From contig ML978171.1 of NCBI GenBank assembly GCA_010015745.1, forward strand, positions 186,001-250,000: DNA of 64,000 nt, in the 5' to 3' direction. Under the pieces are notes generated by a model that did not search any database, was not told where the DNA came from, and worked only from the letters and a program-made list of their open reading frames with translations. The position numbers were made by a program, and so were the translations under genes. Below, in pieces: positions 53,921 to 64,000 of this stretch. The stretch's first letter is position 1, and each line of letters starts with the position of its first letter. Source of the stretch: Setomelanomma holmii (lineage: Eukaryota > Ascomycota > Dothideomycetes > Pleosporales > Phaeosphaeriaceae).

Positions 53921-56327
53921 TCACTTCTTCTGCTGCGTGTTGGGAGCCGAAGCCACGCCGGCGCCAGGCTCCAAAGTGTGGTTATGATTGTCGCAATGCA
54001 GTACCGCGCCGCCCTCTTCTTGTGAGCAGACTTGGCTACCAGTGACCCACTTGTCTTCGATGATCTCATCCAGTGTGGCACGCTTCTTGGGGTCAACTTC
54101 CAACATTCTGCCGATGATGTGTCTGCTCTCTCTGGGTAGCAGCCTAAGCAATCGCCAGGGGCCCTTGATGACTTGAGGTGGCTGTCCGCTCTGAGAAGAA
54201 GCTGAGCCGCGGTGATCGTGTTCGCCGGTCTGATGGCGTGAGGTTGGTTCTGACTGGGGTCCAGATTGGCGACGATCATCATGCTCATGTTGCAGATCCG
54301 TGGCTGATTTCGAAGGACCGGTAATCGATCTTGGCCCGTCATTAGGAGGCGACACGAACAGCTTGTACGAATTATCCGAGACACGTGGTGCCTTCCAAGG
54401 GAAACGACGTAGGGTCATGCAGCAGAAGATGATCGCGAGGGACCAGATGTCTGTCGGTTGTGGGTCGTACTTTGACAAATCGTAGACTTCTGGAGCGAGG
54501 TATGGATCTGATCCAACAATGCCTGCTTATGGTTAGCTATGTGAAGGAATTAGTTGGAAAGGCGGTACTTACCACTCGCAAGTACGACTTCATCTTCGAA
54601 GGGATAACGGAAGACGGCAGCACTGCCGAAATCGATGATCTTCATGATGCCATGCTCGTTCACGACAACATTGTCAAGCTTGAGGTCGCGATGAGCCAAG
54701 CCCATATTGTGAAGATATGTCACGCCATTTAAGATCTGGAGCGTGCAGCAGGCCACCTCCTCGCGACTCATCTTTCCGGTCATGACAATCGCGAAGAGAT
54801 CGTATGGAGCGTACTCCATGACCACGAAGTAGCTGCCCTTCTCGTTTACTAGATCCATGGTCTCAATGATGTTGCCGTGGTGCAATGTCGAACCTATGCA
54901 GAATTCGGCTGTGACCTTCTTGTTGTAGTCTTTTTCAGACTCATAAGAATGTCGTGCTCGGAACTGCTTGACGGCGAACGTTACTCCATCACTGCTGCGT
55001 TTCATCAACCGGACTGAGCCGCCTGCGCCAGATCCAAGAACTTTTCCGAACTTCCCGTACTTGCTCTGTAGGCCATGATCATCTGCAAATGGCACGTTGA
55101 TCGATGCACCGCCAGTCAATGGCGGAGTCATTGTGCCAGACTTGCTGGGTTTACTATGTTTCTCTTTCTTCACAGACGGAGCAGGAGATTCTGAGCGCTT
55201 TTGCTTGTCCTTATCCTTGTCCTTGTGTCTGTGCCCAATCTTAAAGAAACGCTTGAGCTCAGACATTGATCCGTGATGATGCTTGTTTCCAACTGCCGAC
55301 TTCATTGACTCACTGGCCGCATCGGCGGAGCCGTGCCTTGCAGAAGGTTTTCCGTTGCCGCCGAAGAAGCTAGACCGTTTGCTATCGTTGTCTGAGGCAC
55401 TACCCTTCGAGCGCGGCAAGAGAGAGGACGATGGTGGCTGGCTGTTTCGCCCGTCTGGGCCACCAAAGATGTATCTTGCTTCGACTGAATCGAGATTCCG
55501 TGCCTGAGCTGCGCGTTTCGAGCGTGTATATGGATTGTCCGAGATGGGTGTCTGGGGCCGGCTTGCCGATGCAGGCGTAGACGTGCCGGGTGTTCGCTCT
55601 CCGCCTGATCCGGACGGGCTTACATCGCGCGAGACAGGCAATGAGTCGCCGGAGGGTCCGACCGTGAAGGCGGGTCCATGTTTCGGGTGAGGCTGCACAA
55701 CACCAGGAACATCAGATACTGAAGATGGTCGAGGTCGAGGAGATGCTCTTGGAGAGCCCGGCACTGCGAGCGACGGATTGCTTTGGTCTGAACTCTGTAC
55801 AGACGAATCCATTGATGTTGGAGGAGGCTCATGTGGGGGTGAGACCTGCGGGGTCATCATCGCGGGGTCACTCGAATGCTTCCTGTGGTCTTCTGCGCCA
55901 GTCCTGTCTTCGCGCGAGGAAGTACCCGCAGGCGTAAGAGGTGGGGAGTGCATGGCGGGCGACGACGGGATGGAGGCGCGGTGGTAGGAATGGCCTGACG
56001 GTGTGCGTGACGCGGGCGAGGGCGATGGGGCCTTGTATGTGTTAGCTATGCCATTGATCATGTGTCTGTTGCTCTGCTTACTCGTGAGGGTGGGAGTGAG
56101 ACGGGCTCAAAGGAAAAGTTCTCCATTCTCTTGGCTTGACAGCGAGACTGCTGCAGCGTCGATGATAGGTTGCGGAGCTCCTCTTCTGCGGCGGGACTCA
56201 TTGGGCCTTCTCGATGTTCCTTGCCGGTGCTGGTGAGCTTGGATATAATTTCCACGGCTTTCTCGGGCTCAATTTCTTCATTGACGTCGCTGAAGCGCAC
56301 CTGCTGCTCTGGTGCGGTAGACGCCAT
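53921..56327 (-). CDS. Hal4/Sat4-type serine/threonine protein kinase
   Basis: Three exons, minus strand: 56327-56082, 56031-54573 and 54522-53921, 768 aa; both introns are 50 nt with GCTAAC branches. A long Ser/Pro-rich N-terminus ends in a Lys-rich linker (HKDKDKDKQKR). The kinase domain spans about residues 405-740: GKVLGSGAGGSVRLMKR (Gly loop), FAVKQF (Lys), YFVVMEYAPYDLFAIV (hinge), LAHRDLKLDNVVV (catalytic loop), KIIDFGSAAVF (DFG), IVGSDPYLAPEVYD (activation and APE), TDIWSLAIIFCCM. A disordered insert follows before HIIGRMLEVDPKKRATLDEI. The layout is that of yeast Sat4/Hal4 and Hal5, which stabilise the K+ transporters Trk1/2 and affect salt tolerance. The gene is divergent from SVF1. 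Confidence 0.92.
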
Positions 56328-57144
56328 GGTGGACTGTGGATGTATGGCAGCTGTGATAGAGCAGCTCTGTCAGCTATGGTGATGACGATAGCGCCAAAGT
56401 GCTAGGTCGAGTAGTTGGCGCTAAGGATAAGATGCGCGGTCAAGCATTCGTCACAAGCCAGCACAATCGCGGCCGTTCGGAGCCCTCGGATACTGTCAGG
56501 AAGACAGCGAATACTCGTGCGAGCCGGGAGAAGGGGTCTTTGCGTGTTCAAAAATCGAGTGTTGGTCTATAGAGGGCTCATCGTCATATGGAGGAAAAAT
56601 GCCCCGCGCTGCCGAGATACACGCGAATAGCACCGAGGATGCGCGGAACAGCCGGCTTGGACGTAACGAGGTCGAATGCTTGCGGACGAAGAGGTCAGGA
56701 GCAGAAGACTGGGGTCTCGTGGAGCTAATGAGTGTGCGAGAGATGTTCGGCTGCGGGGTTGAGGGATCGGACTGATATCAAAGTCGATGTCGGAATTGCT
56801 GCTTTAGTCGGTGCTATTCCCGTAACGACTAGACGCCGAACGCCGTGCCTTCCTGCATCGTCACTCTCGCCAGACAAACTGCAGAGCTCTCCAGTTGAGC
56901 CTCTACCAGACACTACCTGCGCTACACAACAGAATAACCATCCTTCGATCCCACTCCAACCTTCTTGTTGCAACCCCGTCGTCGCTTGCAGCGCAGGCGT
57001 CTTCGTCACCGCCACTTCGCCGTACCTTCTGTCGAGCCTCGTCTTGTTGAGCAGAGACTTTTAAGAGTTTTTCATCCAATCAGGACTTGTGACCGCAGAT
57101 AACTGACGCGCAATTTTTGGATAGTGCCACGGCGCACCCGAACA
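56328..57144. promoter_or_regulatory. Divergent intergenic region between the Hal4-like kinase and SVF1
   Basis: About 0.8 kb separates the two start codons, which face away from each other, so both promoters and 5' leaders must be here. A short frame at 56732-57064 shows no domain. Confidence 0.4.
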
Positions 57145-58465
57145 ATGTTTAATTGGGCCAAGTCAACGTAAGTGCTCCCATCAGTCCACGTGCTCGCGCG
57201 ACAGTCGCACTTGGACGTGTACGCGTTCGCAGCAGCATGCTTACATGTGACTAGGTTGGCCGCTGTCGCTGGCACCCAGGAGCCCGAGTATGGCCCGGAT
57301 GCCATCCAGCCAGTTGGGAAGAAGCCAGGCGAGCCTGCATACACCGAGTTGACGAAGAAGGACCTCAAGTGGTCCGCCCTCGAGTACACCAATGTCGAGT
57401 CGCAGACCTTCTACCTCTTCACCGATGCAGGCCATATCTGCTTCTTGCAACTCATCTACAACAACATAGCGTAAGCTTGGAAGCTGTTATTTGTGCCGTG
57501 TCCAGACTGACAGGAAACAGCGGCATGCGAACAACAGTACAGTTCAACTGCAGGGTTTTTTACCCCAATAACGAGAAGCCCTCGCTGTGGGCCAGCGACC
57601 CTCTCAGCAATTACGGATTCGATGAGGAGCAGCACTCCTTCTTCGCTGACGGCGTCTCAATTGAGCTCTCGGAAGACGGCTCTTTCTACACAATCAAGTC
57701 CGCGGTGAATGAGGGCAGTATGGTCAACGTCAAGTTCACCAGGTCTGCGCCTGGCTTCATGGGCGGCAAGGATGGCACAACCACTTTTGGCACAGATGTC
57801 AAGGCGCCGTGGGGCTCGATGCACCATCATTTCTGGCCACGAGCGACTGTCGAGGGCTCGATAATCACCAAGGAGGGCGAGATCAACGTGAACGGCCGCG
57901 GCATGTTCAGCCATGCGCTACAGGGAATGAAGCCGCATCATGCCGGTAAGCATCAACAGCTGTCAATCAAGTTGAGATCATGCTGACCAGTCCAGCTTCA
58001 CGATGGAACTTTGTCAACTTCCAGTCACCGTCCTACTCCGCCATCTTGATGGAATTCACCACACCCGCCTCATACGCCTCGACAGTCGTGCGAGTTGGCG
58101 GCATTGCGACAGATGGCAAGCTCCTCTTTGCGGGCACTGATGGCGACGTCAAACACACCGCAACGAAACAAGATTCGGACAACGACTGGCCAGAGCCCAC
58201 ATCGGCGTCCTACCACTGGACTGGCAAGACAGCGGACGGCAAGGATGTCACTGCAGATCTTGCAGGCGCGCTGGGAAACAAATATGATCGCGTGGACGTC
58301 ATGGCAGAAGTGCCCGGCTTCATTAAAGCTATCGTCGCGACAGCGGCGGGGACCAAGCCTTACATCTACCAATATGCGCCAAAATTGACGATCAAGATCA
58401 AGGTTGACGACGAGGTCAAGGAGGAGGAGGGCACTTTGTTCACCGAGGCTACCTTCATCTCATAA
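57145..58465 (+). CDS. SVF1: Svf1 (survival factor 1)
   Basis: Four exons: 57145-57167, 57255-57470, 57521-57945 and 57996-58465; introns 87, 50, 50 nt. The first exon encodes only MFNWAKST, as is typical of this gene. The product is 377 aa, the family length. Characteristic stretches are LKWSALEYTNVESQTFYLFT, AGHICFLQLIYNNIAGMRTT, VQFNCRVFYPNNEKPSLWAS, DDG-free GTTTFGTDVKAPWGSMHHHF, WPRATVEGSI, and SRWNFVNFQSPSYSAILMEF followed by a C-terminal lipocalin-like half. Svf1 in yeast is a peripheral ER/Golgi protein with a lipocalin-like fold that supports sphingolipid (ceramide) transport and survival under oxidative and cold stress. The N-terminal amphipathic helix needed for membrane binding would be the short first exon plus its neighbour. 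Confidence 0.95.
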
Positions 58466-58801
58466 ATGTTTGGATACGACCATTGCCTCATGACTACCGT
58501 AGCCCTAATAACTATGCTCAGGGCTGGTTCCTGAAACCTAATGAATAACGTTCATATCCGGATGCCTTGCCATAAACAGCACTTTGCAAACGCGCAAGTT
58601 GCTGATCCCAAAAGCGATAAATCGCGGTTGCTTAGCAAGCGGTGTATATAAGCACGATAAGGTGTCCCTGCATTTGACCTTGCTTACCCCGCAGCTGGGC
58701 ACTCTCAAGCTCAGTCAGCCCACCTGACAACGCGCCGAAGCGCAAACGCGTCAACGCGCTTGTTGAAGCAACACTGTTACACAAACCTGGCCCGTGCACA
58801 G
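58466..58801. other. Intergenic with TATA box upstream of the histone H4 variant
   Basis: 3' flank of SVF1 and 5' flank of the H4-variant gene. A good TATA-like box lies at 58645-58652; nothing else is recognised. Confidence 0.4.
58645..58652 (+). promoter_or_regulatory. TATA-like box (TATATAAG)
   Basis: TATATAAG in a GC-moderate context (GTGTATATAAGC), about 150 bp before the first ATG of the histone H4-variant gene. Position suits a core promoter; function is inferred. Confidence 0.4.
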
Positions 58802-59569
58802 ATGCACTTTACAAACACCGCCTCACTCTTCAGTACCTTTACTTGAACATCAACGACATCTCAGCAATATTGTAAACGAACGACCGAGACAGTTCGTCGG
58901 CACGAATCGCTTTGGTGGTCCTGTGCGCCCGGGAGTCGCGCGTCCGCCAGCTTCATCTGCGACCGTCTCGGTAGCCTCACCGGCCAGCCAGAGCTGGGCG
59001 CAGCAGTTGGGACTGGGGCTGGGCAAGGGAAGCGCCGGATTGGGCAAGGGACTGAAGAGGCACATGTAAGTTTGGAATTGGGTGGGTTTCGGGAGTGGGA
59101 ATTAACGTTTGTACAGGAAGATACAGCGAGACACGATTTATGGTGTTTCGAAGGGCGATATTAGGTGAGTCATTTTCTGGCTTTGCAAATGAGATGCAAA
59201 TTTGAATTTCTGACTTCACTGCGCTAAACCGCTAACCGCGGTTTCTAGACGTCTGGCTCGCCGTGGCGGTGTCAAGCGTATTGCCGCTACCATCTACGAC
59301 GATGTTCGACAGGCACTTAAGGATCGCTTGCGTTCCGTAAGTTCGATCCTAGCAAGATTGAGGACTAAGCTAACGTGACGTCAGATCCTCAAAGATGCGA
59401 TTGCTGTTGTCGAGCTTACAGGGCGCAAGACTGTCAGTGTCACTGATATCATCTTCATCCTAAACCGCGTAAGTCGAACTTCTCATTCATCAAGACAGTG
59501 AACTAACAAACTTTGCAGCAAGGACGACAGCTGTATGGCTTCGACCCTTCGTTCACTGGCAGTCGCTGA
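58802..59569 (+). CDS. Divergent histone H4 variant (H4v type)
   Basis: Secure exons: ...-59065, 59117-59164, 59249-59336, 59385-59468 and 59519-59569. The core reads GLGKGSAGLGKGLKRHM, KIQRDTIYGVSKGDIRRLAR, RGGVKRIAATIYDDVRQALK, AVVELTGRKTVSVTDIIFIL and NRQGRQLYGFDPSFTGSR. The RLARRGGVKRI block and KRKTV-like and QGRxLYGF motifs identify histone H4. The protein differs from canonical H4 at many positions, has Met for Arg in KRHRK, and has a C-terminal extension. Fungi such as Neurospora have a similar variant (hH4v) whose role is unknown. The start is uncertain: the only leader ATG, 58802, is out of phase, and an intron 58833-58950 (118 nt) would bring it into frame (MHFTNTASLFT then SSATVSVASP). 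Four other introns of 48-84 nt are clear. Confidence 0.88.
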
Positions 59570-59870
59570 TGGCACTTACCGCTTTCTGTGGGTGTTTGTG
59601 GGGCACAGAGGGCGATGTTACAGCAAAGGCCATGGACTGAGACGAGCACGATTCTATGATTTCAGAAGCGTTTTGGGCAAGCGGGGCGTTCGGTCAATGT
59701 GAAATGGCGTTATAATGCCTCGAGTGCATTCAGAAGGTGGTTTTCCTTGATGCACATGCCAGGAGAGCGTCCCCACATAGCAACATAGGTTTGTATATCC
59801 TAAGGCTCAACTTACGAAGCGGCAGCCCAAATACATACCCAGGTTGCACCACACATGAAGGCAATCCATG
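59570..59870. other. Intergenic between convergent genes
   Basis: 3' flanks of the H4 variant and the F-box-like gene; no gene seen. Confidence 0.35.
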
Positions 59871-60914
59871 TCACAAATTCACAAGATTCCTCCTTAAAAT
59901 CGTCATCACCGCCTCAAAACACTTCGTGTCCCTCTCATCTGTCTCCATTGCCAACTCCTTCCCACTGCGCTCTAAATCCCCCCAAAAAACCATCGCCTCG
60001 GCTCTTCCCCTCCCCTCCCCACGGCCCCTAGTCCACGCCCTCTTCACCCACGCCCTATTCACGACGCCCATGCTATTCACCGCAAAGAGCCGCAATTGCA
60101 CAATGGGACTATCACCCGGCCAAACATCCATTATTGAATTCCTAGTGATGTCAAATATGTAATTCCACCGTATATCGCGGTATGGTCGTGCGTCGTTAAA
60201 GTGGAACCACTTCAGGAGTCGGCAGAAGAGGATAAAATCCAGTTTCCTCGTATCACTCGTCAGAGCATACAAGTTCCCGAACTGCGAACACGCTCTCCAA
60301 TGCTCTTGCATTGTTGCATCAAACAAGTAATCCGGCGGCGGATATGTATATGTACTTCGGACGTGTATGTCTACGTTGATATTAAGATTGCGGTTGCGCG
60401 TGAGTAAGGCGCGGTGAGCTGGGGAAATGTGCTCGAGCAAGCTTGTAATCGGGTGTAAGTCGAAGTTACGCACGTGGAATGTGAAGGGTTGGAGTGTGTA
60501 GAAGATGTACGCGGCTTCGATTCTGATGGCTCGGCAGACGTTGAGGATGGATGGTGTGGTGAATTGGCGAGATTTGGTTTTTGAGAGCAAGACGGATCCG
60601 GGATGCGCAATGGTGGTGTTGATGACGTGTTGGTAGATTGTGATTCGGAGCTCAGATGGGAGATTGGCTAGAAGGCAGGGTCTGGATCGATCTGCGGGTG
60701 TGATGGAGTATAGGTCGGATTTGTAGGCTAGGCTGAGACAATGCTTGGGTGTCAATGTTGAGGGGCGTTTAAGTTTCTTGACGGGTGTTGCCGACGTTGT
60801 TGGCGTTCCGAGTGGTTCTGCTTGAGATGCGGGAAATCCCTGAGATGTTGAAGTATGGGATGCTACTCTGAAGGTCGAGGACGTGGTAGCGCGGGCGTAC
60901 GACGGTGGGCTCAT
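59871..60914 (-). CDS. F-box-like / 2EXR-type fungal protein
   Basis: A single exon of 347 aa from the ATG at 60914. The N-terminus is Ser/Thr/Pro-rich. Residues about 83-110 read LLANLPSELRITIYQHVI, the start of a short F-box-like (2EXR-type) helix pair common in filamentous fungi. This is followed by SILNVCRAIRIEAAYIFYTL and a globular rest (LLKWFHFNDARPYRDIRWNY). The family is large and mostly uncharacterised; some members may bind Skp1. Divergent from MLH1 with 250 bp between start codons. Confidence 0.72.
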   Translation of the reverse strand: MSPPSYARATTSSTFRVASHTSTSQGFPASQAEPLGTPTTSATPVKKLKRPSTLTPKHCLSLAYKSDLYSITPADRSRPCLLANLPSELRITIYQHVINTTIAHPGSVLLSKTKSRQFTTPSILNVCRAIRIEAAYIFYTLQPFTFHVRNFDLHPITSLLEHISPAHRALLTRNRNLNINVDIHVRSTYTYPPPDYLFDATMQEHWRACSQFGNLYALTSDTRKLDFILFCRLLKWFHFNDARPYRDIRWNYIFDITRNSIMDVWPGDSPIVQLRLFAVNSMGVVNRAWVKRAWTRGRGEGRGRAEAMVFWGDLERSGKELAMETDERDTKCFEAVMTILRRNLVNL

Positions 60915-61164
60915 GATTCCTCTCCGGTTATCGATATCGATGCCAGAGCTATTCTTGGCATACGGCCATGCAGCTCAAAGCTTGCGGAGCATCTGTTCAT
61001 TCGGCCTTCGGAATGATGCAGAGTGAAAGTCGTGAGCACGTGGTCGTGCGACGCGACGAAGGTGGGGCCGCGTCGCCGCTGCCTCATTCGATTGAGCAGG
61101 CTTCCGGTTTCCAACATAACCATCACCACAGCTTTGACATTGATGTTTGATCAACGTTACGACC
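60915..61164. promoter_or_regulatory. Shared promoter region of the F-box-like gene and MLH1
   Basis: A 250-bp interval between divergent start codons. No obvious TATA box; it contains CACGTGGTCGTGCG (about 61036-61049) with an E-box-like CACGTG. Regulatory function is inferred from position only. Confidence 0.35.
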
Positions 61165-63418
61165 ATGACAGATGACATGGAAATCTCGACCTCGCCGCCA
61201 CGCGGCACGAAACGCAAAGGCGACGACAGCCTGCCACTTCCCGCGCCACGGCGAATCAAAGCACTCGCGCAGGATGTTGTCAACAAGATTGCTGCTGGCG
61301 AAATCATCGTTGCGCCGGTGCACGCTCTCAAAGAGCTAATTGAGAATGCTGTCGACGCAGGATCAACAGCACTTGAAGTTGTGGTCAAAGATGGTGGACT
61401 GAAATTACTTCAGATTACCGACAACGGGCACGGTATTGACGTAAGCAGATTGACACTACTCTGACATCATGAGCTAACAAACGTAGAAAGAAGATCTACC
61501 GATTCTTTGTGAGCGCTTTACTACCTCAAAATTGAAGGCTTTCGAGGACTTGACATCCATCGGCACCTATGGCTTCCGAGGCGAAGCACTAGCGAGCATC
61601 AGTCACATCGCTCACTTGAAAGTCACAACGAGGACGAAAGAGTCAAGCTGCGCTTGGGAAGCACACTATGCTGATGGCAAGCTCGCAAGTCCAAAGCCAG
61701 GCCAAAGTGCTGAGCCAAAGCCTAAGGCAGGTCGACAAGGCACGCAAATAACCGTCGAGGACCTATTCTACAACGTCCCATCACGCCGTCGAGCCTTTCG
61801 CTCCTCGAGTGAAGAGTACGCCAAGATTCTGGAATTAGTCGGAAAGTATGCCGTGCATTGTCTGGGCGTCTCATTCTCCTGCAAAAAGGCTGGCGACAAC
61901 TCCGGCACTAGTGTGTCTGTCCCTGCAGCTGCAACGATCAAAGATCGCATCCGACAACTTCATGGCAGTGCGGTCGCAAACGAACTGGTCTCATTCAAGG
62001 CCGAAGACGATCGATGGGGTTTCAAGTGCGATGGCTGGGTCAGCAGCGTAAACTACAGCGCGAAGCGTACAGTCATGTTGCTATTCATCAACCATCGTTC
62101 CGTGGACTCGGCTATTATCAAGAAGGCTGTCGAGCAGACGTATGCCACATTTTTACCCAAGGGTGGCCATCCGTTGTTCTACTTGAGCCTCGAGATCGAG
62201 CCAGCACGGGTGGACGTCAACGTCCATCCGACTAAACGCGAAGTCCATTTCCTCAACGAGGATGAGATTGTCGCTATGATATGCGAGGAAATCAGCAGCA
62301 GTCTGAGCAAAGTCGACACGAGCAGGTCCTTCATGACGCAGTCGCTGCTGTCGAACCCGAAAGTTCCTTTCGCAACACCGATGAAGCCTGTAGCCACTGC
62401 GCCAGATACTCCCAACACTGGCGATGTCTCGGATCGCAGCGAATCGAGAGCGCCTAGAACGGTACCACGAAAGCCCAATGAAAACAACCTGGTGCGAACA
62501 GATGCATCAGCACGAAAGATCACGTCGATGCTCCAGCAACAGCGCTCTGTAGATGAGCCGGCCGGCGAGGACGATGAGATGGAGTATGAGGTCACCGAGA
62601 AGGAGCCTATGGCATGTCGACTGACATCTGTCAAAGAGCTACGCTCTGAGGCACGAGACGCGATGCACAACGAGCTCACCGACATCATATCAACCCATAC
62701 ATTCGTCGGTATTATTGACGAGCAGAAGCGAATAGCAGCCATACAAGGTGGTGTCAAGCTCTTTCTCGTCGACTACGGCATGCTGTGCAACGAGTACTTT
62801 TACCAAGTTGGTCTTACAGACTTTGCCAACTACGGCGCAATTCGCTTAAATCCTCCACTACCTCTTGAGGACTTGCTTCGAGTGGCTGCAGAGCAGGAGC
62901 GGAAGAATGCCCCCGAAAATGCGGACGGGCTCGACTGGGACGAGGTCGTAGACACAGTCAAAGACCTTCTCATTGGGAAGGCTGCACTGCTTCAAGAGTA
63001 CTTCTCCATGGAGATCACAGAAGAAGGCGAGTTGTGTTCAATACCGTTGTTGATGAAGGGATATATGCCGTCGATGGCGAAACTCCCGCAGTTCCTGCTC
63101 CGACTTGGACCTCACGTCAACTGGAATGAGGAGAAAGGATGCTTTCAGACGCTCTTACGAGAACTTGCCTCGTTCTATGTTCCGGAAAGGCTCCCCATAC
63201 CACCCTCAGCAACAAGTGACGCAAGCAGCAAGGGCAAGCAGAAGCTCGGCGAGGAAGATTCAGAGATCGCTATCAGGAGAGCAAAAGTGAGGAAAGCGAT
63301 CGAGCATGTCATATTCCCGGCATGTAAAGCGAGACTGGTGGCTACAAAGGGTTTGCTGAAGGGTGTTATGGAGGTTGCAAATCTGAAGGGGCTGTATCGC
63401 GTCTTTGAGAGGTGCTAG
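61165..63418 (+). CDS. MLH1: DNA mismatch repair protein Mlh1
   Basis: Two exons, 61165-61440 and 61487-63418, with a 46-nt intron (GTAAGC...AACGTAG). ATG 61165 is chosen because the upstream frame has no earlier ATG. The product is 735 aa. GHKL ATPase motifs are in order: ALKELIENAVDAG (I, about residues 54-66), QITDNGHGID (II, about 83-92), and TYGFRGEALASI (III, about 116-127). VDVNVHPTKREVHFL (about 350) ends the N-terminal half. A variable linker follows, then the C-terminal dimerisation region (DIISTHTFVGIIDEQKRIAA) and the terminal FERC. This invariant Mlh1 end contributes to the endonuclease site of its partner Pms1. It acts in the nucleus in MutL-alpha mismatch repair and, with Mlh3, in meiotic recombination. 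Confidence 0.97.
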
Positions 63419-63945
63419 TCGTCTTTAACAAGAGGACGCGACTTCGGGACGCGCTAAATTATTGCGACGAAACGAAGATACATGTGCGCTGGCTGCACGA
63501 GATGTTTTAATAGTTCTTCTTGTGCTTATGATATCGCCAAAGTTTCCACCAGGTGCGTGCTCCCATTGTTGAGACGTGCCAATGACATGCTTCACATGTG
63601 TCGGCTTCAGCTTCCCGCCGGGTTCCTGCGGATTCGAGATCGATCGACTTTCTCGCATCAATTGAACGAAAACTGCACGGTAGTTGGATTAAGGGTCGAT
63701 ACTACTGCCCGATTCGAGGCTCTACCCGGTGGCCGGATCGTACCATGACGCGTAGATCTCAACGCGCACTACGTCATCGGCCTAATGGGTGACATGCATT
63801 GACAAACATCACGACGACGAAAACGTCTAGTAAACGGAATAAACGCCGTGCATTGCCCAGGCGATCTCGTCTTACATTTTAAGCACCTGCCGCATTTTCA
63901 GCGTCGCTTGTCTCGCCTTGGCTGCGCCGTTCATCTCTGCCTATC
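63419..63945. other. Intergenic, nothing recognised
   Basis: 3' flank of MLH1 and upstream region of a possible gene at the right edge; short frames only. Confidence 0.35.
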
Positions 63946-64000
63946 ATGAAGATTCCGCTGGCTGTGCGAAAGCTTTTCTACAACAAGAGCGAGATAGTAC
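63946..64000 (+). CDS. Possible start of a gene cut by the window edge
   Basis: ATG at 63946 in the context TATCATGAAG opens a frame MKIPLAVRKLFYNKSEIV that remains open to the window end. It is preceded by a pyrimidine-rich leader (CGTCGCTTGTCTCGCC and CATCTCTGCC). Only 18 codons are visible, so no family can be assigned. Confidence 0.35.
   Translation, partial: MKIPLAVRKLFYNKSEIV

Noticed and set aside
59737..60162. 141-codon plus frame
   Set aside because: Antisense to the intact single-exon F-box-like gene.
1..64000. CRISPR arrays, operons, bacterial ribosome binding sites
   Set aside because: The window is nuclear fungal DNA with spliced genes; no regularly spaced short repeats were seen.
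1..64000. tRNA genes
   Set aside because: I scanned for GGTTCGAATCC-like B-boxes with matching A-boxes and found no convincing pair; a covariance-model search would decide.

Overview
The window is nuclear DNA of a filamentous ascomycete (Pezizomycotina, plausibly Dothideomycetes; class is inference). Supporting signs are short GT-AG introns (mostly 43-87 nt) with CTGAC/CTAAC-like branch points, a dispersed single-copy 5S rRNA gene, a divergent histone H4 of the fungal H4v type, Asi-type and Ufo1-type ubiquitin ligases, a DUF2293 protein, a Hal4/Sat4 kinase, Svf1 and Mlh1, together with decayed hAT, pogo/Fot1 and LTR elements.

Layout. 1-12 kb is a repeat-rich, gene-decayed zone: a DUF6594 membrane-protein gene split by a 322-bp LTR-like element, an inverted second copy of that element, a complete but coding-dead 3.42-kb hAT transposon with a perfect 8-bp target duplication, three 169-bp solo LTRs (one inside a GH18 chitinase pseudogene), and a frameshifted F-box gene. 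12-25 kb is mostly ordinary genes: a GST with a C-terminal frameshift, an Asi-like RING ligase, a Ufo1-like F-box/WD/UIM protein, mitochondrial uS12, and a broken C2H2 zinc-finger gene. 25-28 kb is gene-poor with LTR remnants. 28.3-42.1 kb starts with an intact GH2 hydrolase and then becomes an accessory island: two inverted, oppositely truncated NACHT (NLR-like) copies flank a CorA-like gene, a 3'-truncated pogo transposase, a frameshifted AIM9-like phosphotransferase gene and a WRxCxKC-motif pseudogene. 42.7-64 kb is dense housekeeping sequence: DUF2293, DUF1763, CCDC25-like, MZT1 (three tiny exons), a GNAT acetyltransferase, 5S rRNA, Hal4-like kinase, Svf1, histone H4 variant, an F-box-like protein, MLH1 and the start of one more gene at the right edge.

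Gene cooperation is limited, as usual in fungi. Two ubiquitin-ligase genes (membrane RING and SCF F-box) lie in tandem; Hal4/Svf1 and F-box/MLH1 are divergently arranged pairs sharing intergenic promoters. The accessory zones share a theme: several pseudogenes carry nonsense codons best explained by C:G to T:A transitions (TGG to TAG in the chitinase, pogo and NACHT genes), consistent with repeat-induced point mutation or deamination. I found no CRISPR array, no biosynthetic cluster and no clearly new system; the most interesting material is the paired truncated NACHT genes, the histone H4 variant, and the nested record of transposon insertions with readable target duplications. Exon borders were chosen by hand from frame continuity and splice signals.
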